In this document: in pieces, positions 1 to 8,269 of the stretch
Position numbering within the stretch: position 1 is the stretch's first letter
Layout of the letters: each line of letters begins with the position of its first letter
Source: Ruminiclostridium sp.
Lineage (GTDB): Bacteria > Bacillota > Clostridia > Oscillospirales > Ruminococcaceae
NCBI GenBank assembly: GCA_017625405.1
Contig: JAGALB010000011.1
Location: 1-42,717 of the forward strand
Length of the DNA stretch: 42,717 bases
Direction: 5' to 3'
Notes under the pieces: model-generated
The model's database searches: none
Seen by the model: the letters and a program-made list of their open reading frames with translations, nothing else
Told to the model about the DNA's origin: nothing
Program-made: the position numbers and the translations under genes

Positions 1-539
1 ATATGCGAATTTATGATAATGGTCTTGCCCGAGTTTTTCAGCTTTTCGATAAGCTGCATTATTTCAAGTCTGCCTAATGCGTCAAGTCCTGCTGTCGGCT
101 CATCAAGAATAAGTAAGTCGGGATTGCCGAGCAAAGCCTGTGCAAGAGCAAGTCTTTGCAGCATACCTTTTGAGTAGTTTTTTACCCTCGTTTTATCATT
201 TTCAAGCCCCACAGTTTCAAGCAGTTTCGGGATTTCTGCTTTGCGTTCAGTTTTTGCGATTTTCTGAATACCTGCATAGTATTCAAGCACTTCATAGCCT
301 GTAAGAAAAGGCGGGAAGTAGGGTGTTTCGGGAGAATAACCGATACGGATATTTTCAGCAATTTTAACTTCTCCGCTGTCGATACCCACAAGACCGAGTA
401 TCATTTTTATCGTGGTAGTTTTACCAGCACCGTTACTACCGAGAAAGGCGAAGATTTCACCCCTTTTCACATTGAAACTTAAACTATTGACAACGCATTT
501 TTTCTTATAGGATTTTGTAAGATTAGTACATTCAAGCAT
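1..539 (-). CDS. ABC transporter ATP-binding protein (3' part cut by window edge)
   Basis: This is the nucleotide-binding subunit of an ABC transporter, which hydrolyses ATP at the inner face of the membrane. About 180 residues are visible. They include the Walker A loop (GSNGAGKTT), the Q-loop region near 'GYSPETP', the signature 'YSKGMLQRLALAQAL' and the Walker B 'LLILDEPTAGLD'. The helical region resembles single-domain ATPases of the CcmA/drug- or bacitracin-export type. Two in-frame ATGs lie at 545 and 539. The GGAGG at 552-548 is 2 nt from the first and 8 nt from the second, so I chose 539. The permease would be expected beyond the left edge. Family assignment is firm; the substrate is unknown. 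Confidence 0.93.
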   Translation of the reverse strand, partial: MLECTNLTKSYKKKCVVNSLSFNVKRGEIFAFLGSNGAGKTTTIKMILGLVGIDSGEVKIAENIRIGYSPETPYFPPFLTGYEVLEYYAGIQKIAKTERKAEIPKLLETVGLENDKTRVKNYSKGMLQRLALAQALLGNPDLLILDEPTAGLDALGRLEIMQLIEKLKNSGKTIIINSH

Positions 540-590
540 ATTCATTTCCTCCTTGCTGATTTCATTTTATAACAGCAATCTGAAATTCAG

Positions 591-618
591 TTAAGGTGAA
601 CCTTAAGATTAGCTTAAG
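591..618. promoter_or_regulatory. Possible operator: TTAAGGT dyad plus paired CTTAAG, upstream of the ABC ATPase
   Basis: TTAAGGT at 591-597 and ACCTTAA at 600-606 are perfect inverted 7-mers with a 2-nt gap. CTTAAG recurs at 602-607 and 613-618. The array lies about 50-80 bp upstream of the ABC ATPase start, where a promoter would be expected (an AT-rich TTATAA stretch lies nearer the gene). The dyad resembles MerR-type operators in composition, but I cannot place -35 and -10 boxes around it with confidence. Confidence 0.4.
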
Positions 619-632
619 ATTTTGGAAATAAA

Positions 633-712
633 GAAACCGTACAGCTATAAGCTGTGCGGTTTCTGGTGAATAAAAAGGTAGCCGCTCCAAACTTTTGTTC
701 GGATTGGCTACC
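633..712 (-). terminator. Tandem rho-independent terminators after the beta-helix surface gene
   Basis: Two hairpins follow each other. One has GGTAGCC/GGCTACC arms (677-683 and 706-712). Read on the minus strand it is followed by CTTTTTATT. The second has 13-nt arms GAAACCGYACAGC-like (633-645 and 651-663, one G-T/mismatch position) and on the minus strand is followed by TTTATTT. Both orientations fit termination of the large minus-strand gene whose stop is at 729. Confidence 0.75.
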
Positions 713-720
713 TCTTATCA
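653..720. repeat. 68-bp dispersed repeat, copy A
   Basis: This 68-bp block matches 11824-11891 at 64 of 68 positions by eye, in the same orientation. It includes the GGTAGCC...GGCTACC terminator-like hairpin and the conserved end CTCTTATCA. Shorter look-alikes of its right half occur at about 9519-9543 (beside the IS3-type element) and 11729-11750. Confidence 0.85.
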
Positions 721-728
721 ATTAACTG

Positions 729-3700
729 TCATCGTGTTTTTTTGGTTCTGTTTATTGTAATAAGGGATGCACAGGCTACTGCAAATACAATGACACTTAC
801 TGTAACACCTGTGTCAGGATTCTGGTCGGAAGGCGGTTCTAAAGTTTCGATATCCGCATTTTCTTCTCGTTCCTCAACTTCAGCAGGCTGTGTTGTATCA
901 GTGTCTTCTTCGGTTACGGTTTCTTCAAGTGCAGTTGTTTCGTCCGGAACAGCGGTTTCGTCCGGAACAGTTGTTTCGTCCGGAACAGTTGTTTCGTCCG
1001 GAACAGTTGTTTCGTCCGGAGCAGTGGTTTCACCCGGAGCAGTTGTTGTAATAGGATAACCGGGATAGATAATTGAAGTTGTAATAGAGGGATTAGCTGT
1101 GGTGGTGTCGGATTCAGGCGGAGCATAAGGCGGAATATTTGTCTGCGGCTTTTCTACCACGATGAAATTGACACTCTTCTCAACATAATTTCCGCTTGCA
1201 ACCCAGACCGTGTCTTGATATACTTCTTCCCTGTATTTTACGGTAAGAGTATAGCTGCCTGCAGTTTCGATGACAAATGTAGCGGTATAAGGCGCAGAGT
1301 CCCAACTACCGCTGGGATTTACAGACCAGTTTTCGGGTATAAATCTGGCAGCATTTGTTTCTTCGCCAGTCATTCCGCTACCTATTGCGTGGAAGGTTAT
1401 TGCCTGACCCTCAATAAATCTGTCGCCGTCGCTTATACCGATTATAAGATTCTTGTATTCTTCAGGTGTGTTGTTGTCATCGCCATTATTTTCCTTGGTG
1501 TACGAATATCCGCAGGAACATATGTAAAGTGTTGTATCAGATGTGATTTCGTCTGTTGTGATGAAGCTGTGAATGTCTTCGTTAACCTTTGTATTGCAAA
1601 GATTGCAGGTGTTCCAATGTGTCAGAGTGTCGTACGCCCACAGGGTTTCATCGTAATTATGGGTGATACCGTATTCTGTATAGGAAAGTGTTTTTTTGCA
1701 GCGGCTGCAGATATAGGAGTCATAACCTCCTGATGTACATCCGGGTTTTACACGGATATATTCGGTAAATGCGTGTATACATGAATCTTCCTGCTTATCA
1801 GGTGCATTGAAAACGGGAATATCTTCTCTTACGAAATCAGGATCACCACCGTAAGTGATATGTGAAATCCATGCATCGTTGAAGAACATCATGCCTGCAA
1901 GAGTGCTGCGGTCTTCAATGCTGAATGTGCCAAGGTTTATGCGTCGCTGGGTAACCTTGTTTTCGGGAGTATTTCCTGCGATATTGTCGCTGAAATCTAT
2001 TATAGCTTTGATGTCTACGATGTTCTGCTGATAGATATACTCCATTTCTATCTTCATTTTGATTACAGGTGTGTTAAGCCCCGTTTCGTCGTAGATTATG
2101 GTTGTAGAATTGTCCTTGTTTGCTTCAATTGAGGTTCCGTCAAAATAAATGTTGCCGTTTAAGTTGTTACCTACCTTATTTTTGCCGTCGACAGAAATAT
2201 CGGTACTTGCAACCTTGAATGAGGTACCTCTTTCGGCAGGAAGTACACCGCCGTTGTTCTGGTTTGTACCATAGATTATGCCGTTATTTGATTTCAGTAT
2301 GCTGAAGGTACGGCAGCGCAAAGCATATTTGTTCTGCAGGTGGGGGATAACACCGTAATAGGCAGTATCGTCTTCAGCGTAGATAAATGCAGGTAAATCG
2401 CCTACAGGATTCAATGCATCGGGAACAATCATTTCCGTTTCATAAAATCCGATACAATCTTTAAAGCTTGTGTCGGCGAAAAGATATACCGGTTCAAGGG
2501 CGGAAAGACTTGTCTTGTCGCTTTTGGACTCAGAATTCATATATGCTGACTGTGAATACAATACGTATGCGTTTTCTTTATCCGGTGTCAGAGCAGAATC
2601 GGTTATTGCAACTTCCGGGGTGGTATTTGCTTCATTGAATGGAGATATAAACGGCGTTCTGTTAAGATAAGACGATACTATACCGCATGCTTCGTCTGTA
2701 ACGTTGCCGTCCTCGTCGGTAATTAAAAGGAAGTCTTCATCGGCAAAATTATAATCGTATACGGTGTAGCCATCCCTGGAGTCGCCGGAAGTGCTTTCGA
2801 GTTCATATTCAAGGTCGAATACAAGGGTGTTATCGGGGAGTTTTGTAACAGGTACAGCTGCATCAAATTCACCGTAGTAGTGAAGTGATGAGTTTTCCTT
2901 TTCCCAAAGCCAGACAAGTGTGCCCGGAATTACATACTGGGCATAGTTTTCTTCGTTATAGGGATACTCCTGGGTGTCAGGAATATACTTCTGCGATTTT
3001 GACATTGAAGTAAGGTCTATATTGTTCCCCTTACAGTTTTCTTTTAATAAGGTGTCGGAACAAAGAACCTGGGTAATTACCGCAGCGCCGGCGGAATTAC
3101 CTGTGATATTTCCGGCAATTCTTGCGTTGGAAATGGACGTTACAATTTTTCCTTCCTGTCGGTAAAGGGTTGTTCTGCCGTCAAAATTAAAAAATGTTGT
3201 GTACTGCGTTGAACCGTTGCAGAATACATTTCCTACAATTTTTACGCCGTCGGAAACGTGCATTAATGTAATGTTGCCTGCTGCCAGCTCGGTTGTCCAT
3301 TCAGATTTCGGAATGTTGTCAACATTCATCAGATGATTTGTTATATCGGTAGTATCGCAGTGTGTAAGACTGTTGCCTGCAAAAACATCATTTCTGCCGA
3401 ATTGGAAGTTCCATACATAGTCCCATATGTTGCCTGTATAAAGAGAATTGCCGTTTCCTGCCAGGCGAAAACCGTTGGTCATCTGCATGAACTCTATCCA
3501 GTTTCCACGCATAGTGGAATTAACAAAATCGGTATCTACAAGATAATATGCATATGATATGCCATTTCCGTAATTGCTGTGGCTGCCTGTTGCGTAGGAA
3601 TTTCTGTGAAGTGAATTTTCAAATATGCATCTTTTCATGATGCCGTTGGAGTTGTACTGGTTATAACCCTCTTCGATGATGGAATTCTTGATATGACATT

Positions 3701-5843
3701 CCTTGAAGGTGGCTTCCATATATCCGTAACGATAGCCGGAGATAAGCATATCCTTAAAGCGCACTTGATAAAATGCTGAACCTTTTCGGTTGGCATATGA
3801 TCCTGAGCCTATATTGTCGGGATATATGTTGACATCGATGAAATAACCGCCTACGGTACCGGTGTCCGATGCATCCTGCACGAATGCGCCTGTTTTGGCA
3901 AGAGTTTCATTGCTTACATCAAGCGAAAAACCACCGCCTACAAGTTTGTAGTTCTGTGATGTTGCGCCTCCGTTGGAAACAACACGGTAAGTTCTGCCAC
4001 CACGGAGAAGAACAGGTGTGGTGATTGTGTAGGTGCCTTCGATAACGAGAATATCACCTGTTTCGGAAATTGTATCAAAGGCACGCTGGATATTTACACT
4101 GTCACTGCCCATATCGTCTGCACCGGCGCCAAAATCGGAAAGGTAAACAATATTTTTTCCTGCGGCAATGTCATTATAATACTGTCTTTCAAGATTTGCG
4201 GACAGAGTTGCTTCATCTGCTCCTACACTGCCGGAAGATTCGTACCCCAGAGTGTTGTTGCTTGAAGGAGAATAAAAGCAGGAAAGGTCGATTTTTGTAA
4301 CAGATACAGGATCGTAATATATGCAGTTTTCAGCAGAAGTCTGTCTGGAAATGAAGAATTTATCTGCCCACTCTTTGCTCATGCCGTTATCCTTGAGATT
4401 TATGTTGTCACGGAAAATGTCGTTCTTTTGGAATGAAGCGATTTTGTAGGCATTGTCAAGAATCTGTATGTTGCAGTAACCGCGCTGACGGAAAGGTGTG
4501 GAAACATATAGATAACGATACATATCCGTATCTGTCATATCCTGTTCTTCAAACTTACACTGTGTAAGAGTCATACCCTTATCCAGCTGTATGATGCAGG
4601 AGCGATTGTCGGCAGTTATCTTGTTGAAAGATATTTCTCCCTGTGTATAAAGGTTGCAGTGAATCACATATGAATTGGCTCCCTTATTGCTTTCGGAATA
4701 AGGCACATAGCCAAGATTTTCAAACATTCCGGCAATATCGGAATAGGTGTTGTTGCTGAACAGACACTGGGATACAGAATTTGTTGAGTCGCCTGCCGAG
4801 AAGAACTGAATGCCGTATACATAGTTATAGGTGTTATTTGTATATGATGCGCCGTAAGTGTCCGATTCACCCTTACCGTAGAAGAAGTTTTCGATATGAT
4901 TGTTGTTCATTGTGGTAAGATTTGCACCGATACCTGTAGTGAAAAGAGGCAGATCCATGTGACCGTCTCTTTCGATTACACCGCCGTAGAAATAGTTGTC
5001 ATGTATGTAGCAGTCGATGAAATGAGTGCCATTGAATGCAACAATGCAAGGCCCGAAGGAGTTGTCCTGGATATGTGAACACATATGTCCCTTGACTCCT
5101 GAAAGAGGTGAGGCAAAGCCTGAAATCGTACAGTTTTTCAGCTTGAACCACGAAACATTGACATTCTGGAAGCAGTAATAATCCTTGACAGGCTTTATTT
5201 CAGGTGAAAGCGCCATAGCGTGTATGGCATCGGCATCTCCTGTTGAGAAAACAGCGTGAGACTGCTTTGCTACAAAGGTAATATCCGATATTGAACCGCC
5301 TTCATAATAGGTCTGGCTTGATCCTGCTTTGAACAGGGCTGTATCATTGCTTTCGCATACAAATACAGTCTTTCCGTAAATGCCGTTAAGTGAAAAATGA
5401 CCCCATACTTTTAGAGTGCCGCCTAAGTAATATACGCCTTCTTCTATGCGGATTTCGTAAGTGTCACGGCCTGCCGCATAATTATTGGCTTCGGTATTGA
5501 TGGCATAAGTGAGCATTTCTGTATAATCGTAGCCGATAGTTGCTGCACCGGGGAATAAAAGCTGACCGTTTGCATCCGTAAGATTTTCGTAATATGTAGG
5601 AAACATCCTGTATGCTGAACCGTTGTAGGTCTGGTTGTTTGTGTCGTTTTCCTTGCAGGATCCTATGTTTCCGACAGTGCCGTATTTCAGGACTCCGCCG
5701 TTAGGATCGAAATTAATGGAATAAGTTGCATTGTCCTCGACGGCTGAAGCGTGCATATCGAGCAAGGATAGTCCGGATAATATATTATATATTATCGCAA
5801 AGGATACAAAAAGTGATATCAGACGGTTGAATGTTGCTTTCAT
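729..5843 (-). CDS. Large secreted beta-helix protein with NPDTG cell-wall anchor
   Basis: A 1704-residue exported protein, probably attached to peptidoglycan. A signal peptide covers about residues 1-34 (hydrophobic stretch then 'MHASA'). Two regions (about 40-520 and 545-960) are full of short Asn/Gly/aromatic repeats of the right-handed parallel beta-helix, pectate-lyase-3-like type; the second opens with 'DFGAGADDMGSDSVNIQRAFD', the classic entry to such helices. About residues 1390-1480 hold Cys/His repeats (CSRCKKT, CNLCNTK, CSCGYS). An Ig-like region follows, then a Thr/Pro/Glu stalk with six PDETT units. The end is NPDTG at 1675-1679, a hydrophobic helix and RTKKTR, as in sortase substrates. 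I chose the ATG at 5843, not 5858, because AAAGGTGG sits just upstream. Catalytic activity, if any, is not clear; adhesion or glycan binding or cleavage are the options. Confidence 0.85.
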   Translation of the reverse strand: MKATFNRLISLFVSFAIIYNILSGLSLLDMHASAVEDNATYSINFDPNGGVLKYGTVGNIGSCKENDTNNQTYNGSAYRMFPTYYENLTDANGQLLFPGAATIGYDYTEMLTYAINTEANNYAAGRDTYEIRIEEGVYYLGGTLKVWGHFSLNGIYGKTVFVCESNDTALFKAGSSQTYYEGGSISDITFVAKQSHAVFSTGDADAIHAMALSPEIKPVKDYYCFQNVNVSWFKLKNCTISGFASPLSGVKGHMCSHIQDNSFGPCIVAFNGTHFIDCYIHDNYFYGGVIERDGHMDLPLFTTGIGANLTTMNNNHIENFFYGKGESDTYGASYTNNTYNYVYGIQFFSAGDSTNSVSQCLFSNNTYSDIAGMFENLGYVPYSESNKGANSYVIHCNLYTQGEISFNKITADNRSCIIQLDKGMTLTQCKFEEQDMTDTDMYRYLYVSTPFRQRGYCNIQILDNAYKIASFQKNDIFRDNINLKDNGMSKEWADKFFISRQTSAENCIYYDPVSVTKIDLSCFYSPSSNNTLGYESSGSVGADEATLSANLERQYYNDIAAGKNIVYLSDFGAGADDMGSDSVNIQRAFDTISETGDILVIEGTYTITTPVLLRGGRTYRVVSNGGATSQNYKLVGGGFSLDVSNETLAKTGAFVQDASDTGTVGGYFIDVNIYPDNIGSGSYANRKGSAFYQVRFKDMLISGYRYGYMEATFKECHIKNSIIEEGYNQYNSNGIMKRCIFENSLHRNSYATGSHSNYGNGISYAYYLVDTDFVNSTMRGNWIEFMQMTNGFRLAGNGNSLYTGNIWDYVWNFQFGRNDVFAGNSLTHCDTTDITNHLMNVDNIPKSEWTTELAAGNITLMHVSDGVKIVGNVFCNGSTQYTTFFNFDGRTTLYRQEGKIVTSISNARIAGNITGNSAGAAVITQVLCSDTLLKENCKGNNIDLTSMSKSQKYIPDTQEYPYNEENYAQYVIPGTLVWLWEKENSSLHYYGEFDAAVPVTKLPDNTLVFDLEYELESTSGDSRDGYTVYDYNFADEDFLLITDEDGNVTDEACGIVSSYLNRTPFISPFNEANTTPEVAITDSALTPDKENAYVLYSQSAYMNSESKSDKTSLSALEPVYLFADTSFKDCIGFYETEMIVPDALNPVGDLPAFIYAEDDTAYYGVIPHLQNKYALRCRTFSILKSNNGIIYGTNQNNGGVLPAERGTSFKVASTDISVDGKNKVGNNLNGNIYFDGTSIEANKDNSTTIIYDETGLNTPVIKMKIEMEYIYQQNIVDIKAIIDFSDNIAGNTPENKVTQRRINLGTFSIEDRSTLAGMMFFNDAWISHITYGGDPDFVREDIPVFNAPDKQEDSCIHAFTEYIRVKPGCTSGGYDSYICSRCKKTLSYTEYGITHNYDETLWAYDTLTHWNTCNLCNTKVNEDIHSFITTDEITSDTTLYICSCGYSYTKENNGDDNNTPEEYKNLIIGISDGDRFIEGQAITFHAIGSGMTGEETNAARFIPENWSVNPSGSWDSAPYTATFVIETAGSYTLTVKYREEVYQDTVWVASGNYVEKSVNFIVVEKPQTNIPPYAPPESDTTTANPSITTSIIYPGYPITTTAPGETTAPDETTVPDETTVPDETTVPDETAVPDETTALEETVTEEDTDTTQPAEVEEREENADIETLEPPSDQNPDTGVTVSVIVFAVACASLITINRTKKTR
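934..1041 (-). repeat. 18-bp tandem repeat (6 units) coding PDETTV
   Basis: Six consecutive 18-bp units of the form GTTGTTTCGTCCGGAACA lie inside the surface-protein gene. The inner copies are identical or nearly so and the outer ones degenerate. They code for the repeated hexapeptide PDETTV in the wall-spanning stalk. Because the unit is a multiple of three, copy-number changes would alter stalk length without breaking the frame. Confidence 0.93.
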
Positions 5844-6040
5844 ATAGCCACCTTTCATTGATTCAGCAAAAAATGACTGACTCTTATGCGGAAAGTTTTA
5901 ATTACATTATACATAATATTTGTTTTTTTCAAGAGGTTTATAATAAAAAGATGATATATTTTTAAATCACCATAAAACACGTAATATTCGTCGTCAAAAG
6001 CAACAAAAAGAAAACTTGAACTTTGTGAATGTTTTTAGGA

Positions 6041-6074
6041 AATAAGAAAAAGCCCAGTGTGAAACTGAGCTTTT
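6041..6074 (-). terminator. Terminator after abiH-like gene
   Basis: Arms 6050-6058 and 6064-6072 (AAGC-CAGT / ACTG-GCTT, one mismatch) form a hairpin which on the minus strand is followed by TTTTTCTTATT. It lies about 70 nt past the AbiH-family stop. The rest of 5844-6144 has only a short hairpin (GTCGGG/CCCGAC near 6081) and AT-rich sequence containing a TATAAT-like -10 (5911-5906, minus) for the surface gene. Confidence 0.65.
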
Positions 6075-6144
6075 ATGCCTGTCGGGGCTCCCGACTGTAA
6101 TTAGTGGTCAAAATAGATTTTTACTATTGTTTAAGCAATGCTTA

Positions 6145-7218
6145 TCAATTTGTAATAGTTTCTTTAATTGTAAATTGCGTTTTTAAAACACTACTACTAT
6201 CTATAATAAAAATTTGGTCTTTGTATCTTGAGAATAGTTTTAAATCTAACCCGATTTTTTGCATTATACTTTTCTTTATTTCGTCAATATAATCAAGCAA
6301 ATCGCGGGCATATGTGGATTTTATTTTGCGGAAATCTTCATCGAAGTAATAAACCACTAGTTTATGTGTGGAACTTGCTTGAAGCCAATCAGAAAGCACT
6401 TTCCATCTAGATTTATCAGTTTTTCCAAAAGCGATTCCATATGCATAAACAATTTGACTTGATGATATTAACTGCCTGAATTGGTTTTCTCGAGATGAGA
6501 AGCCAATATCATTGTTTATTTGTGTTTTTACACAATATGCACCAGCTGCTGTATTATGTTTTAAATTTTCATCTTCAAATTGGTCTATAGAATCAATTCC
6601 TATAATAACGCTATCTCCATCTTCTAATGTGCCATGAATGTGAAGTATTGGACTGTTGATTTTAGAAATATAATTAGTACCATTTTTTCTTGCAATTATG
6701 TTATCTTTATATTTCTCTTTACATTTATCTAATATTTGTTCTATGGAATTTGTGTAATTGAATGTTACGATATTAATAGAATAATTATCTGACTTAATTC
6801 CAATTTTATAAGGTTCCATCAGCTCTTTATCGTGTCTTTGTAAATTATTCTGTCCGTGCAAGAGGAAATCAACAAAATCAGACATTACTTCATCGGAACA
6901 TTCGATAGATTCTTGTTTTTCTAACAAATAGTTAGAAAATTTTACTGTGAAATCTGATAATACATATTTAATATCATTTTCATCACCTTTGGCTAAAAGT
7001 GCAATTGCCTCTTCGAAATCAGCCCAATTATCATATTCTTCTAATATTTGTAACCAAAACACTCTAATGCTTTTTTGATTAGGAAGCTCTGATTCGAAGT
7101 CGTCATTTTCAAGAATATCTTTAATAGTTTCTTTATAAATTGGATAGTAATCAGTATATTTCGTTGGTAATCCTAGATTAACATCAAACCCATTTCCGAA
7201 TAAATATGTAATATTCAT
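6145..7218 (-). CDS. AbiH-family abortive-infection protein
   Basis: A 357-residue protein of the AbiH family, known from lactococcal phage resistance, where infected cells stop growth before phage release. Hallmarks are the N-terminal nucleotide-binding-like 'LFGNGFDVNLGLPTKY' (residues 6-21), 'VTFNYTNSIEQIL' (about 150), 'ILHIHGTLEDGDSVIIGID' (about 190-208) and a C-terminal 'AYGIAFGKTDKSRW'. It is cytoplasmic with no membrane segment. GGAGG lies 4 nt before the ATG. It is probably monocistronic, with its own promoter at 7255-7283 and terminator near 6050. It is AT-richer than the housekeeping genes nearby, which fits transfer. Family call is firm; phage specificity is unknown. Confidence 0.88.
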   Translation of the reverse strand: MNITYLFGNGFDVNLGLPTKYTDYYPIYKETIKDILENDDFESELPNQKSIRVFWLQILEEYDNWADFEEAIALLAKGDENDIKYVLSDFTVKFSNYLLEKQESIECSDEVMSDFVDFLLHGQNNLQRHDKELMEPYKIGIKSDNYSINIVTFNYTNSIEQILDKCKEKYKDNIIARKNGTNYISKINSPILHIHGTLEDGDSVIIGIDSIDQFEDENLKHNTAAGAYCVKTQINNDIGFSSRENQFRQLISSSQIVYAYGIAFGKTDKSRWKVLSDWLQASSTHKLVVYYFDEDFRKIKSTYARDLLDYIDEIKKSIMQKIGLDLKLFSRYKDQIFIIDSSSVLKTQFTIKETITN

Positions 7219-7254
7219 ACATCCTCCATAAATCTTAAAGAATAATGTATAAAT

Positions 7255-7283
7255 ATTATACTATAATTTGACAAAATGTGCAA
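7255..7283 (-). promoter_or_regulatory. Sigma-A-type promoter for abiH-like gene
   Basis: On the minus strand TTGCAC (7283-7278), 17 nt, then TATAAT (7260-7255). It lies about 37 nt before the AbiH-family start codon. Confidence 0.65.
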
Positions 7284-7363
7284 GTAATAAAGATTATATT
7301 GATATGGATAGTTAAATGAAAAATAAACAACTTGTAATGTATAGTACTAAGTTGAATATATAG

Positions 7364-7570
7364 TTATTTTTTGTTTTCCCAATCTATAAAAAGCTCTATG
7401 TGTCCACAATCTTTGCATACTAAGGCATCTGTAGGTTGAACAATTCTTTGTAAAACAGCTCCAGTATATGAAGATGTTTCTTCTGGATAATTCAAACTGA
7501 AATGTGAATTTACCATGAGCTTATCAACATTTTCGCTGCAGCAACGAAGACATTTTTCAAATTTAACCAT
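7364..7570 (-). CDS. Small zinc-ribbon-like protein, function unknown
   Basis: A 68-residue protein beginning MVKFEKCLRCC and ending VCKDCGHIELFIDWENKK. The two Cys pairs (CLRC and CKDC) about 45 residues apart look like a zinc ribbon. A longer reading starts at 7642, but the ATG at 7570 has GGGAG 9 nt upstream and leaves the upstream gene's stop outside. It is the last gene of a two-gene unit with the 163-residue gene, 43 nt away. I do not recognise a function. Confidence 0.6.
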   Translation of the reverse strand: MVKFEKCLRCCSENVDKLMVNSHFSLNYPEETSSYTGAVLQRIVQPTDALVCKDCGHIELFIDWENKK

Positions 7571-7613
7571 CTTTTCTTTCTCCCTGTATTTGTAATTAGA
7601 ATTAAACATTGCT

Positions 7614-8105
7614 TTATTCATATAGCTCATCAAACAACTCAAAGGCTACTAATTTAGCAGTGTTTATATCATGTATTTTTTCTCCGCGGTATTTCCAACA
7701 CCATTCTTCGCGGAAAACAACACCCCAACTACCGTATTTGCTTTTAACAATAGTAATATTCTCGCCTTTATATCGCAGAGTGTAATTTCCTGTGTTATCT
7801 TTACGCGTCCATTCTCTACGCATGAAATTTTCTCTTCGCTTTAATTTGTTGCGAAGATTCCTTTCTCGTTCTGTGGGGTTCACATAGTCATTAAGCATTT
7901 GGGCAGCACAATCGCAACCAACATGTATAGCATCTTCTACGTCAGGATGACTTAAAATATGCACATAACGTATTCTCTCTTGCCCACACATTTCACAAGA
8001 TTCGTATTCTATTTGTTCTCCTGGAAGCAAACCTTCTCCAAGATCTATAACATCCACATATTTCCATCCTTTGTGTGGAATACCTTCTTTGTTCCAACGC
8101 GGCAT
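7614..8105 (-). CDS. Conserved Cys-motif protein, function unknown
   Basis: A 163-residue soluble protein. Near residue 37 it has 'CEMCGQERIRYVHILSHP' followed by 'VGCDCAAQM', so four cysteines form a plausible zinc site. The C-terminal half is basic and Trp-rich (RREWTRKDNTGNYTLRYKG; 'WCWKYRGEKI'), which could contact nucleic acid. It resembles small proteins scattered in accessory regions of Clostridia, but I know no assigned role. GGGAG is 9 nt before the ATG. The promoter at 8230-8258 points to it, and the 68-residue zinc-ribbon gene follows. Confidence 0.7.
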   Translation of the reverse strand: MPRWNKEGIPHKGWKYVDVIDLGEGLLPGEQIEYESCEMCGQERIRYVHILSHPDVEDAIHVGCDCAAQMLNDYVNPTERERNLRNKLKRRENFMRREWTRKDNTGNYTLRYKGENITIVKSKYGSWGVVFREEWCWKYRGEKIHDINTAKLVAFELFDELYE

Positions 8106-8229
8106 AATAACATCTCCCTCTGATTTTAATAAATGATAATATGTGTTAAAAGCTCTGTTTGTTTCACCGAATGGGCTTTAAATTAATTATTATATTTTTG
8201 CGTATGAATTATGATAACACATTATATTA

Positions 8230-8258
8230 ATTATACCATAAAACCCCATAATTTTCAA
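8230..8258 (-). promoter_or_regulatory. Sigma-A-type promoter for the two Cys-motif genes
   Basis: Minus strand: TTGAAA (8258-8253), 17-nt spacer, TATAAT (8235-8230). It lies about 125 nt upstream of the 163-residue gene, leaving a long AT-rich leader. Confidence 0.6.
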
Positions 8259-8269
8259 CCGTTTACTGT

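Noticed and set aside
742-1126. Other-frame repeats of SSGTVV and FRTKQL over the 18-bp array
   Set aside because: Simply the tandem repeat read in other frames. The array is also not a CRISPR: units abut without spacers.
1215-1733. 172-residue plus-strand open frame inside the surface gene
   Set aside because: Antisense shadow of the beta-helix protein; no ribosome site and no family resemblance.
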